Shown: positions 19,472 to 27,570 of the stretch, one piece after another | Numbering within the stretch: position 1 is the stretch's first letter | Layout of the letters: every line of letters starts with the position of its first letter | Source of the DNA: DASVAL01 sp035649575 | GTDB lineage: Bacteria; Planctomycetota; UBA1135; UBA2386 | Length of the DNA: 64,000 nucleotides | Direction: 5' to 3' | Assembly: GCA_035649575.1 (NCBI GenBank) | Contig: DASRJH010000085.1 | Coordinates: forward strand, 1 to 64,000 | Notes under the pieces: model-generated | The model's input: only the letters and a program-made list of their open reading frames with translations | Databases searched by the model: none | Told to the model about the DNA's origin: nothing | Program-made: the position numbers and the translations under genes

Positions 19472-20236
19472 TTACTTCCCAGGCAGCTGGCGCTTCAGGA
19501 ACGCCATGTCCGCCGCGAACTGCGACAGCGCTTCGCGGTCGCCGTCGCTGATCTTCTTGAATTTCGCGCTGACGCGCACGCCGCCGTCGCCGGCGAGCTC
19601 GACCGTCTCCACGGTGGCCACCATCTCGAAGAAGCTCTTCTTGATCATCTTCACCTGGAACTTCATCTGCATCTCGCTGCCCGTGAAGAACAGCTGCTTG
19701 GCCTGGTCGGCCGAGATCCCCGCTTTCACCTGGTTGCAGACGAAGTGGACCCTGATTCCGTCCACGTTCGAGATCGTGCCGAGCAGCGTCTTCGACTTGC
19801 GTTCGCCGAGCATCTTGTTCCGGATCTCGTCGGCGAAGGTGATCATGATCTTCTCCTGATCGACGGGCGCATCACCGGCAAGCTCCTTCTGGTTCTGGTG
19901 CTTGATGATCGCCTTCGTGGCCTCCTGCTCGGTGTCGTACATCGTGATCAGCTTGTCGATGCCGACCTTGGAGATCACGTCGCGCACGAAAGGCGACGGC
20001 TGCGCGATGACGAGATCGCCACCCTCGGCGCGGCATCGCTTGTGGGCCTTGATGACGGCGCCCAGTGCCGTCGAGTTGATGAACCTCACGAGGCGCATGT
20101 CGAGCACGAGGTGGTTCACGCCGCGTTCGACGAGCGTCTCCACCTCCTGCATCAATGCGGGACAGTAGAACGTGTCGAATTCGCCCTTCAGGGTGAGCAC
20201 GGAGTAGTCGTCGTGGACGGCTTTGTCGATCTTCAT
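19472..20236 (-). CDS. STAS (anti-anti-sigma-like) protein with PilZ-like C-terminal domain
   Basis: A 254-residue cytoplasmic protein. Residues 1-112 are a STAS domain; FINSTALGAV puts the phosphorylatable serine of partner-switching proteins at S55 (or T56). Residues about 130-250 form a beta-rich domain with a PilZ-like segment (LGTISNVDGIRVHF) but without the RxxxR of cyclic-di-GMP binders, so ligand binding is doubtful. The start at 20236 begins the STAS beta-strand directly; an upstream ATG at 20281 is less likely. It is divergent from a SpoIIE-type phosphatase gene, the enzyme class that dephosphorylates such proteins. Confidence 0.82.
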   Translation of the reverse strand: MKIDKAVHDDYSVLTLKGEFDTFYCPALMQEVETLVERGVNHLVLDMRLVRFINSTALGAVIKAHKRCRAEGGDLVIAQPSPFVRDVISKVGIDKLITMYDTEQEATKAIIKHQNQKELAGDAPVDQEKIMITFADEIRNKMLGERKSKTLLGTISNVDGIRVHFVCNQVKAGISADQAKQLFFTGSEMQMKFQVKMIKKSFFEMVATVETVELAGDGGVRVSAKFKKISDGDREALSQFAADMAFLKRQLPGK

Positions 20237-20467
20237 GGGATGGCGGCGTCGGGTGGGACGAACTGCAGTCGGGGAGGGCACCGAATTCTGACGCCTTTGC
20301 AGTCATTGCGCAACGGTGCCTGCGCATACGCGAGAGAGGGCGTGGTGGAGGGCTTCGCCCGATCGGCGGGCCGGCGCGGGGCTCGCGGCAGGCTCGATGA
20401 CAGCGAACAAGTGGTTGATCGCGGAGGGTGTGCATGTCGGGCGTGCGCTGGCTAGAGTCCTCCGGCG

Positions 20468-21811
20468 ATGAAACGGTTCTGGTTCTGGAAGCGCGAAGAG
20501 CAGCACGCGCAACCGACTCGTAGTGCCCCGGACAAGATGACGGAGACTTCGTCCTGGCTCACGGGCAATGCGACCGAGGATTCGCGTTCGATCGAGATCC
20601 TGCTCGACACGATCGCGACAGTCACCGCGAACATCGACCTCGACAGCGTGCTGCGCGACATCGTCGATCGTTCGCTGCAGGTGACTCGTGCCGACCGCGC
20701 GATCCTGCTGCTCGGGGACTCGCCCGACAATCTGACGGTGCGCATGGCCCAGGACCGCGAGGCGAAGCAGCTGGCCGGTGACCTGCAGTGGAGCCGCAGT
20801 CTCGTGCGCCGTTGCCTCGAGGAGGGGGTGGCCGTGCGGTCGGTCGTGCAGTCCGACCAGGAGGCGTTGGAAGTCGGCCAATCGGTCTACGACCTCAAGC
20901 TGCGCGCCGTGATGTGTGCGCCGATGCAGGCTCGCAATCGCACCGTGGGCGTCATCTACGTCGACTCTCGCGCCGTCCGGCGCGAGTTCTCGTCGCGCGA
21001 CCTCGCGCTGTTCGGCGCGATTTCGGCGCAGCTCGCGATCTCGGTCGAGAATGCGCGGCTGCATGCGGACTCGCTCGAGAAGGTTCGCCTGCAGAAAGAC
21101 GCGGAGATCGCGCGGCGCATCCAGCAGCACCTCTTGCCGCCTGTCCCCAATGGCACCGAAGGGTTGCAGCTCGGTCTGCGCTACGTGTCGGCCGAGGAAG
21201 CATCGGGCGACACCTACGACTTCGTCCCGCTCAGCGACGGCCGTCTCGCGCTCATGATCGGCGACGTCACGGGCCACGGTCTCGGGGCAGCGCTGCTCAC
21301 GCACGCCGTGCAGGCGGCCATGCGCAGCTACCTCGAGCTCATCGACCAGACCGATGCCATCGTCACGCGCATCAATCAGCGGCTCGTCGCGGGAGTCGAG
21401 ACCGGCAACTTCATGTCGCTGTTGCTGGTCATCGTCGATCCGCGCCGCCGCACGCTGCAGTATGTGAACGCGGGCCACCCGGGCCTGATCCACAGCCACT
21501 CCGACGGCGTCCAGGTGCTCGAGAAGACGGGCATGGTGCTCGGCGTCGTCGGTGATCAGACCTACGCCGTCAGCCCGATCATCGAGCTGAGGCCCGGCGA
21601 CCTGTTGTTCCTGCACACCGATGGCGTCGACGAGGCGATGTCGAAGAACCGCGAAGTGTTCGGCGTGGAACGGCTGCAGAGCCTGTTGGGCCAGCTGCGA
21701 CAGCATTCCGCGGAGGAGGTGCTCGCGCGTGTCGAGGCCGCCCTGCGCGAGCACGTCGGCGACGGCCCGCTCGAGGACGATTTCACGATGATCGCCGTCA
21801 AACTGTCGTGA
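20468..21811 (+). CDS. GAF-domain PP2C-type serine phosphatase (SpoIIE/RsbU-like)
   Basis: A 447-residue cytoplasmic phosphatase. A GAF domain spans about residues 45-195 (VLRDIVDRSLQVTRADRAILL). A short coiled linker leads to the SpoIIE/PP2C catalytic domain (about 215-445) with metal-binding acidic motifs ASGDTYDF, IGDVTGHG, HTDGVDEAM and EDDFTMI. It should dephosphorylate a STAS protein in a partner switch; the divergent neighbour at 19472-20236 is the obvious candidate. No RsbW-type kinase is nearby. A -10-like TAGAGT (20453-20458) lies ten bases before the ATG, without a clear -35. Confidence 0.9.
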   Translation: MKRFWFWKREEQHAQPTRSAPDKMTETSSWLTGNATEDSRSIEILLDTIATVTANIDLDSVLRDIVDRSLQVTRADRAILLLGDSPDNLTVRMAQDREAKQLAGDLQWSRSLVRRCLEEGVAVRSVVQSDQEALEVGQSVYDLKLRAVMCAPMQARNRTVGVIYVDSRAVRREFSSRDLALFGAISAQLAISVENARLHADSLEKVRLQKDAEIARRIQQHLLPPVPNGTEGLQLGLRYVSAEEASGDTYDFVPLSDGRLALMIGDVTGHGLGAALLTHAVQAAMRSYLELIDQTDAIVTRINQRLVAGVETGNFMSLLLVIVDPRRRTLQYVNAGHPGLIHSHSDGVQVLEKTGMVLGVVGDQTYAVSPIIELRPGDLLFLHTDGVDEAMSKNREVFGVERLQSLLGQLRQHSAEEVLARVEAALREHVGDGPLEDDFTMIAVKLS

Positions 21812-21826
21812 AGCCTGTCGTGAAGC
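21803..21826. repeat. 12-base tandem duplication at a gene junction
   Basis: ctgtcgtgaagc is perfectly repeated at 21803-21814 and 21815-21826, across the stop of the phosphatase gene and the start of the next. It creates two alternative GTG starts in the same frame. Confidence 0.85.
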
Positions 21827-22821
21827 CCGTGCAATCTGCCGTGAAGCAAGGGTCGCCCATCCGCGCGGGTTCGCCATTGGCGCGGCCCGCGGTCTACGTT
21901 CCGCTCGCGGTCGTCTTGCTCGCAGTCGTGGGCCTGATCGTGAAGGCCTACGCAGCCTCGGCGGCGGCCGACGCCGAACGCGCTCAGTTGATCGCCGACA
22001 TCGAGAGCGAGGTGCAGAAACAGCCCGTCGACGGCAGCGAGCTCTCGCGGCTCGTGGCGCGGCTGCAGAAGCTGCCGGACCATGACACGGCCCGCGACCT
22101 GCTGGCGGCCGCGGCGCGCATCGAGCTCGCGCGCGACCGCGCCGAGCGGGCGTTCGGCCTGTTCGGTGCGTTGGCGAGCCAGCCCGGTGCTTCCCCTGAG
22201 GAGCAACGGCTCGGCGCCCGCATCCTGTTGCGCTTGCACGAGACCGGCGGCGGCGGCGACGTGTCGGCTGCGGCCGGCCTGCTGCAGCAGGTCATGGCGT
22301 TCGCGGAGGCGGCCTACGCGGACGGGCGCGATCCCGCCGACCTCTTGCGCGCGTGGCAGGCGGCGACGCGGTTGTGGCGCGCGGACGCGGCGAGCGGCTT
22401 CGGCAAGCGCATCCTCGAAGAGCATGCGGACTCGCCTGCCGCCAGGCTCGTGCAGCTCGACCGCACCTTCGTCGAACGGAGCTCCGCACCGGGCTTCGCG
22501 CACGAGGTCGAAGCCGTCGCGGCCGCTTTCGCAGTCGCCCCCGTCGAAGTCGACGCAATGCGAGTGCTCGTCCTGCTCGGCGGCCGCGACGTCGAGCGCG
22601 CGGTGAGCACCGCCAAGGCGCTGCTGACGCGTGCACCCGGCGTGTGGGCCAGCCACTACGTGGCCGCGGTGGTCTACTCCGCGTGTTCCCTGAGCCAGCC
22701 CGAGGGCAGCGCCGAGCGACAGCAGTGGGTGGACCTGCGCAATGCGCAGCTCGACTGGGTGATCGAGCGCGTTCCCGCGGATCAGCGCGAACGGTGGGTG
22801 AAGATGCGCGCCGACAAGTGA
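21808..22821 (+). CDS. Single-pass membrane protein with helical-repeat domain, unknown function
   Basis: A 337-residue protein whose GTG start overlaps the phosphatase stop (GTGA); GTG codons at 21820 and 21841 are alternatives. One transmembrane helix is predicted at about residues 29-50 (VYVPLAVVLLAVVGLIV), followed by an alanine-rich alpha-helical region resembling TPR solenoids. No enzyme motif was found. Overlap with the phosphatase gene suggests a joint role, perhaps a membrane anchor or sensor, which is inference. Confidence 0.7.
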   Translation: MKPVVKPVQSAVKQGSPIRAGSPLARPAVYVPLAVVLLAVVGLIVKAYAASAAADAERAQLIADIESEVQKQPVDGSELSRLVARLQKLPDHDTARDLLAAAARIELARDRAERAFGLFGALASQPGASPEEQRLGARILLRLHETGGGGDVSAAAGLLQQVMAFAEAAYADGRDPADLLRAWQAATRLWRADAASGFGKRILEEHADSPAARLVQLDRTFVERSSAPGFAHEVEAVAAAFAVAPVEVDAMRVLVLLGGRDVERAVSTAKALLTRAPGVWASHYVAAVVYSACSLSQPEGSAERQQWVDLRNAQLDWVIERVPADQRERWVKMRADK

Positions 22822-22864
22822 GCTCGGTAGCTTCTGCGAGGTGCCGAGCTCAATGATGTTGGGT

Positions 22865-22877
22865 CCCGCAACGCGGG
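22865..22877. terminator. CCCGCAACGCGGG hairpin between convergent genes
   Basis: A five-base-pair stem over AAC, 43 bases after the helical-repeat protein gene and 52 bases before the end of the convergent MraY-like gene. A second stem, GCAGC (22898-22902) with GCTGC (22910-22914), follows. The core is shared with two other gene ends here. Confidence 0.45.
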
Positions 22878-22928
22878 GGCTCACTCCAGCGAAACACGCA
22901 GCCAGCGCCGCTGCGGCACCTGACTCCG

Positions 22929-23753
22929 TCACCGCAGATGGGCGAGCCCGACCACGAGCGCCGCGAAGCAAGGCGCAACCAGCACCCTGGGCAGCCCGAG
23001 GTTCTGCGCGATGTGCGTGAGGTGGCGCCGATCCCCGATCCACGGTGGGACTCCGATCGCGACCCTTGCGACGAGGACCTGGATGAAATCGAGCAGCTGC
23101 ACGGCAACGGCCCACAGACAGCCGTAGTCGACGCGCGCGCCGCGTGCGGCGGCGATGCCCGTGGCGAAGCCCAATGCGTAGGCTCCGGCGTCGCCGAGGA
23201 AGAGCCTCGGGCGCGGCCAGTTCCACGGCAGGAAACCGATCGCCGCGAAACCCGCGGCCGCGAGCCAGCCTTCGCCGCCGCTCGAGACGAGCAAGCTGGC
23301 GGCAGCGACGCTTGCCGCGGCTCCGTCGGTGTTGTCGAGGAAGTTCGTCGCGTTGGTCAACGCCCACAAGAACGCACCGAGCGCGACCCAGGTGAGCGGT
23401 TCGGGCGAGGGCCAACCGACGGCAATGGCGCCGCTCGCCGATGCGAACGCGAGTGCGATTGCCTTCCAGCGCCAGTCGAGGCCCTGGCCCTTCTCCTTGC
23501 GCCAGTCGTCGACGAACCCCACGGCAGCCGCCAGGGTGAAGCCGCCCAGTGCCCACCAGTCCTTCGCGTCGATCAACCATGGGATCACGGCGGCAGCTAC
23601 GACGATGCCCGCGAGCGGGATTGGCCGAAGGTGAACCTTGCGAGCTGGTCCCGGCAGGTCGTCGGGCAGCCATCCGAACAAGCGGTGATTGGTCCACGCC
23701 GCGAGCGCGAGAGCTGCGCAGGTGATGGCTGCGGCTGAACCGGCTGGGATCAT
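22929..23753 (-). CDS. MraY/WecA-family phospho-sugar transferase
   Basis: A 274-residue polytopic membrane protein of the polyprenyl-phosphate N-acetylhexosamine-1-phosphate transferase superfamily. It keeps the family motifs: the FVDDWRK acidic pair, NATNFLDNTDG, FLGDAGAYALG and the DRRHLTH loop. About eight to nine hydrophobic helices are visible. It would load a sugar-1-phosphate onto undecaprenyl phosphate to begin a surface glycan. At 274 residues it is shorter than MraY (about 360), so a WecA/TagO-like or divergent subfamily is more likely than peptidoglycan MraY. It overlaps nadD by four bases. Confidence 0.85.
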   Translation of the reverse strand: MIPAGSAAAITCAALALAAWTNHRLFGWLPDDLPGPARKVHLRPIPLAGIVVAAAVIPWLIDAKDWWALGGFTLAAAVGFVDDWRKEKGQGLDWRWKAIALAFASASGAIAVGWPSPEPLTWVALGAFLWALTNATNFLDNTDGAAASVAAASLLVSSGGEGWLAAAGFAAIGFLPWNWPRPRLFLGDAGAYALGFATGIAAARGARVDYGCLWAVAVQLLDFIQVLVARVAIGVPPWIGDRRHLTHIAQNLGLPRVLVAPCFAALVVGLAHLR

Positions 23754-24394
23754 CCGTAGAGCGCGTGGGCCTCGATGTAGCTGCGCACGGCAGCAGGGAT
23801 CTCGGCCAGGTTCCGTTCGCCGCGCCGCCAGCGGCGCCGCAGGTCGCTCGCAGCCACTGCGTCGGCCGGTCCGGGTAGCACGTGCGAGAGCAGCCCTTCG
23901 CGCTCGGCCGGCGTGAGATCGAGTCCGCGCAGCGTGTTCGCCGAGATCGCGTGGCCTGCTCGAGGGTAGGTGACGACCGTGCAGAGGGCGAGCAGACGGT
24001 GGTGGTCGCGCCAGGTCGGCAGGAGCCTCAGGTTGTCGCTGCCGATCAGGAAGAACAGGACACGGCCCGGCGCTTCAGTGGTCAGTTCCTGCAGGGTGTC
24101 GACGGTGAACGATGGGCCGCTGCGACGCACTTCCCGGTCGTCGACCACGATGCCCGGCCGGTTCGCGAAGGCGAGCCGGCACATCGCGAGGCGGTGCGCA
24201 GCGGGAGCGAGGTCCAGGTCCTTGTGGGGGGGCGTGCCCGCCGGGACGATGCGTAGCTCAGAAATCGGCAGATGGGAGAAGGCCGCTGCGGCCAGGCGCT
24301 GGTGCGTGCAATGTGGGGGATTGAAGGAGCCCCCGAGCACGGCAATGCCCTGGCGTTCGCCTGGGGTGGGCGGACTCGGGGTCTTGCTCGACAT
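23750..24394 (-). CDS. nadD: Nicotinate-nucleotide adenylyltransferase
   Basis: NadD adenylates nicotinate mononucleotide in NAD synthesis. The 214-residue protein has the nucleotidyltransferase GGSFNPPHCTH motif near residue 20, PAGTPPHKD, and IGSDNLRLLPTW. The C-terminal ISSTxIR motif is degenerate here (AASDLRRRW). The ATG at 24394 is chosen because the nucleotide-binding motif follows closely and upstream sequence is non-coding. Its stop overlaps the MraY-like gene (ATGA). Confidence 0.92.
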   Translation of the reverse strand: MSSKTPSPPTPGERQGIAVLGGSFNPPHCTHQRLAAAAFSHLPISELRIVPAGTPPHKDLDLAPAAHRLAMCRLAFANRPGIVVDDREVRRSGPSFTVDTLQELTTEAPGRVLFFLIGSDNLRLLPTWRDHHRLLALCTVVTYPRAGHAISANTLRGLDLTPAEREGLLSHVLPGPADAVAASDLRRRWRRGERNLAEIPAAVRSYIEAHALYG

Positions 24395-24458
24395 TGGCTG
24401 GGGGAGACTAGCCTGGGCCCTCGGGCCGCGGGAGCGGGCAAGTTGCGCGAAATCCCGG

Positions 24459-24487
24459 TTGAACCCCGTTTTCCGGGCTGCTAGCGT
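24459..24487 (+). promoter_or_regulatory. Promoter TTGAAC-N17-TAGCGT
   Basis: TTGAAC (24459-24464) and TAGCGT (24482-24487) are 17 bases apart, 62 bases before the small lipoprotein ATG. The -10 has the TAGnnT form seen at several other promoters here. Confidence 0.5.
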
Positions 24488-24548
24488 CTGCCACCCGCGT
24501 GCTTCTCCCGGCGCGCCTCTCCCGAGACCCCCCTCTCTTCGCACGAAC

Positions 24549-24923
24549 ATGCGCAAGCTCGCACTCGCCCTCGTTCTGTTGCCTCTCGCCGCCTGCTCCA
24601 CATTTGGTTGGGAAAACAGCGGCCAAACGGTCACTGCCGAACAACAGAAGCGGGGCGTCAAGGATGTCGCCACGCTCGCCAACAAGTACGAGACCGAGAG
24701 CTGGTTCCGCAGCGTCCGCCGCCGCAGCGATGGCCGTAACAACGCGTTCGGCCGCGATCTGATGAACCTCTCGGACTTCATCGATCGCCACTTCTGGAAC
24801 TACAACGTGAACGACCCGTACATCAACTACCCGTCGAACACGACGAAGTTGGAGCACCTCGGTCGGTTCGGTCTCGTGACGTTGAGCGGCATTCCGCCGA
24901 TCGACGAGTTCACGACGCGGTAG
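24549..24923 (+). CDS. Small lipoprotein, unknown function
   Basis: A 124-residue protein with a lipoprotein signal peptide and lipobox LAAC (cysteine at residue 16). The mature part is hydrophilic, rich in Asn/Asp/Arg and aromatics (FIDRHFWNYNVNDPYINYP), and lacks a recognised domain. It has its own promoter and converges on rsmG. It would be anchored in the inner leaflet of the outer membrane or in the inner membrane. Confidence 0.75.
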   Translation: MRKLALALVLLPLAACSTFGWENSGQTVTAEQQKRGVKDVATLANKYETESWFRSVRRRSDGRNNAFGRDLMNLSDFIDRHFWNYNVNDPYINYPSNTTKLEHLGRFGLVTLSGIPPIDEFTTR

Positions 24924-25037
24924 ATTGTCAGCGCCGCGACGCACGCTCGAACAGGGCGAAACAGCCGCCAGGCGCCGCTGCGGCGATGAGCGGTTGGCCC
25001 TATTGCTGCGCGGTATCGAGGCCCGAGCGGATCGTGA

Positions 25038-25688
25038 TCACGAGCCTTTCCGCCAATGGCCCAGCAAACGCTGGCGCGCGGCCGGTTCGGGCAGTTCGTA
25101 GCGCAGCGCCTGCGCGCGCCGCATGCTGCCGAATCGCGGCGGCACCTCCGCGTCGGCCTCGAGCCACAACACGAGGTGGCCGCCGGGACGCAGCAGAGGG
25201 TCCGCGAGCTCGGCCACCGCGGCGGGTCGGCTCACCGCGCGCGCCACGACGAGGTCGAATGCGTGTCGCAGATCGCGCCGCAGGGCCGGGGCCTGCGCCG
25301 CATCGAGGTGCATCGTCTCGACGCCGTCGAGGTGGGCGGTCAGAAGACAACTGCCCATCGCGCGCACCTTCTTGCCGGTCCGGTCGAGCAGCACGACCGA
25401 CGCGCCCGGATGCAGCGCCGCGACGCAGACACCCGGAAAGCCGTTGCCCGAGCCGAGGTCGAGCACGTGGCGGGGTTGCATCGCGCAGAGCGCGAAGGCC
25501 AGCCCGTCGAGCACGTGCAGCACGACGGCCTGCTCGCGGTCGCGCACCGCGGTCAGGTTGATCTGCTCGTTGAGCGTGAGCATCGCATCGAGATACGCGA
25601 GCAGCCGCTCGGCACGGTCGGGCGCGAGCGACGCTCCGAGTGCCTTGGCGCGCGCAACGAGGCTGCTCGGGTCGGTCGCTTCGTTCAC
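25038..25688 (-). CDS. rsmG: 16S rRNA (guanine527-N7)-methyltransferase
   Basis: RsmG (GidB) methylates N7 of G527 in the 530 loop of 16S rRNA. The 216-residue protein has the SAM-binding motif VLDLGSGNGFPG and the LTAVRD segment near residue 45. In many genomes it follows mnmG; here mnmG is 9 kb away. It lies 40 bases downstream of miaA on the same strand and is probably co-transcribed with it. Confidence 0.95.
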   Translation of the reverse strand: MNEATDPSSLVARAKALGASLAPDRAERLLAYLDAMLTLNEQINLTAVRDREQAVVLHVLDGLAFALCAMQPRHVLDLGSGNGFPGVCVAALHPGASVVLLDRTGKKVRAMGSCLLTAHLDGVETMHLDAAQAPALRRDLRHAFDLVVARAVSRPAAVAELADPLLRPGGHLVLWLEADAEVPPRFGSMRRAQALRYELPEPAARQRLLGHWRKGS

Positions 25689-25728
25689 GCGCGGATCTTC
25701 GCGTCAACGGCCGCAGAAGCAACCCAGA

Positions 25729-26667
25729 TCAAGGACCGCGAAGCTGCGAAGGCTCGAGCGCTCGCTGCAGGTCCTCGACCGAGGCGTGCCCGGGCAGCCA
25801 TACGGTCTCGGGCAGGCGGCGAAGCCACGTGGTCTGCCGCCGCACGAGCTGGTGCGTGCTGCGCCGGATGCGATTGCGCAGTTCCTCGCGGTCCTTGAAG
25901 CGACCGCGCAGGAACTCGCGGCATTCGGCATAGCCGATCGCCGCGCCCGAAGTGCGCGAGAACCCGCCGCTGCGCTCGATCGCCTCGGTCTCCTCGAGCA
26001 GGCCCCGGTCCAGCATCTCTTCCGTGCGGGCCCGGATGCGCGCGTGCAGGTCGGCGCGATCGCGCTGCACGGCGACGACACGGCATGGCCGCAACCAGTC
26101 GCTGCGCGCGAAGTGATCCTGCTGGCTGCTGATCGTTGCGCCCGTGAGCTGGAGCACTTCGTGCGCGCGTACGAGCCGGCGCAGGTCGGCGCGGTGGATG
26201 CGAGCGGCGGCGGCGGGGTCGTGCTGTTGCAGCTCGGCGTGCAGCCGGCCCGGCTCGGCGGCTTCGCGCGCATGCAGACGCGCGCGCAGCTCGCGATCCG
26301 CGGCGGGGCCGCGCATCATGCCCTTGAAGAAGGCCATCAGGTAGAGCGGCGTGCCGCCGACGAACAGCGCGCGCCGGCGCTGGCCGTTCACGAGGTCGAG
26401 TGCCGCCGTGGCGGCTTCGCACCAACGCGCCGTGTCGAAGGTCTCACGGGGCTCGACGAGGTCGATCAGGTGGTGCTGCACGCGTTCCCGCTCGGCGGCC
26501 GACGGCTTGGCGGTGCCGATGTCCATGCCGCGGTAGACCGCCATCGAGTCCATGGACAACACGACGAGGCCGAGCCGTTCCGCCAGTGCTTGTGCCAGCG
26601 CGGACTTGCCGGAGGCCGTCGGGCCGGTCACGACCCAGAGCGGAGGGGTGTCGGGTTGCTGTGTCAC
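25729..26667 (-). CDS. miaA: tRNA dimethylallyltransferase
   Basis: MiaA adds a dimethylallyl group to N6 of A37 in tRNAs that read codons beginning with U. The 312-residue protein has the P-loop GPTASGKS (residues 15-22), the DSMAVYRGMDIGTAKP motif, and the C-terminal RRQTTWLRRL segment that contacts tRNA. The start is the GTG at 26667; no ATG occurs between the upstream non-coding sequence and the P-loop. The gene is divergent from the phosphoesterase. Confidence 0.94.
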   Translation of the reverse strand: MTQQPDTPPLWVVTGPTASGKSALAQALAERLGLVVLSMDSMAVYRGMDIGTAKPSAAERERVQHHLIDLVEPRETFDTARWCEAATAALDLVNGQRRRALFVGGTPLYLMAFFKGMMRGPAADRELRARLHAREAAEPGRLHAELQQHDPAAAARIHRADLRRLVRAHEVLQLTGATISSQQDHFARSDWLRPCRVVAVQRDRADLHARIRARTEEMLDRGLLEETEAIERSGGFSRTSGAAIGYAECREFLRGRFKDREELRNRIRRSTHQLVRRQTTWLRRLPETVWLPGHASVEDLQRALEPSQLRGP

Positions 26668-26700
26668 GGTCGGAAGCCACGCGAAGTTACCGCCTCTCCT

Positions 26701-26729
26701 TTGCACCTCGCCACCCGTCCCCTTAGCTT
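26701..26729 (+). promoter_or_regulatory. Promoter TTGCAC-N17-TAGCTT
   Basis: TTGCAC (26701-26706) and TAGCTT (26724-26729) are 17 bases apart, giving a predicted 5' untranslated region of only about 12 bases before the phosphoesterase ATG at 26749. Confidence 0.5.
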
Positions 26730-26748
26730 CCTCCGCCCCCCTCACCGC

Positions 26749-27513
26749 ATGATCGCGTTCATCTCGGACATCCACAGCAACGTAGAGGCGCTGACCATCT
26801 GTCTGCAGGAGGTCGATCGCCTGAAGTGCAAGCGCATCGTGTGCCTGGGCGACGTCATCGGTTACGGCCCGCAACCGCGCGAGGCGCTGCGCACCGTGAT
26901 GGCTCGCGCCGAGTTCTCGCTGCTCGGCAACCACGAGCACGGGGCCATGTTCTACGCCTCCGATTTCAACCCGCGCGCGCGCGCCGCGATCGACTGGACG
27001 CGCGACCAGCTGAGTCGTCGCGATTGCCCGCGCGAGGAGAACATGAAGTTCTGGAACTACCTCGACGGCATGAAGAAGGAACACCGCGAGGGCCAGATGC
27101 TGTTCGTGCACGGTTCGCCGCGCGATCCGGTGCGCGAGTATCTCGTGCCGCGCGATGCCCTGGACAAACAGAAGATGAGCGAGTGCTTCGACAAGATGGG
27201 GGATGCGAAGCTCTGCTTCGTCGGACACAGCCACGTGCCCGGGGTCTACCTGAGGTCGGGCGGGTTCCTGATGCCCGCCGAGATCGGCATGCAATGGAGC
27301 GTCACCGAGTCGGCGATGATCAACATCGGCTCGGTCGGGCAGCCACGCGATGGCGACCCGCGCCTGTCGTTCGCGACCTACGATGGCGATGGCGCGGGTG
27401 GGGTCGTGCGCTTCCACCGCCTCGCCTACGACGTCGAGGGGGCGATGGCGAAGATCCGGGCGATCCCCGAGTTGCCCGACTACCTCGCGGAGAGATTGGC
27501 GCAGGGGCGCTGA
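26749..27513 (+). CDS. Calcineurin-like metallophosphoesterase
   Basis: A 254-residue cytoplasmic phosphoesterase with the full motif set for a dinuclear metal site: DIHSN at the N terminus, GDVIGYGP, GNHEHG, a middle HGS and GHSHVP. This pattern fits the YfcE/MJ0936-type branch that hydrolyses phosphodiesters or dinucleoside polyphosphates. The substrate cannot be named from the sequence. It is followed on the same strand, 57 bases later, by yidC. Confidence 0.9.
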   Translation: MIAFISDIHSNVEALTICLQEVDRLKCKRIVCLGDVIGYGPQPREALRTVMARAEFSLLGNHEHGAMFYASDFNPRARAAIDWTRDQLSRRDCPREENMKFWNYLDGMKKEHREGQMLFVHGSPRDPVREYLVPRDALDKQKMSECFDKMGDAKLCFVGHSHVPGVYLRSGGFLMPAEIGMQWSVTESAMINIGSVGQPRDGDPRLSFATYDGDGAGGVVRFHRLAYDVEGAMAKIRAIPELPDYLAERLAQGR

Positions 27514-27570
27514 CCGCGGCGAAAGTGCAGGCGGCGCGGCTGCCGCGCGCGCACCAGTCCGAGAAACCCG

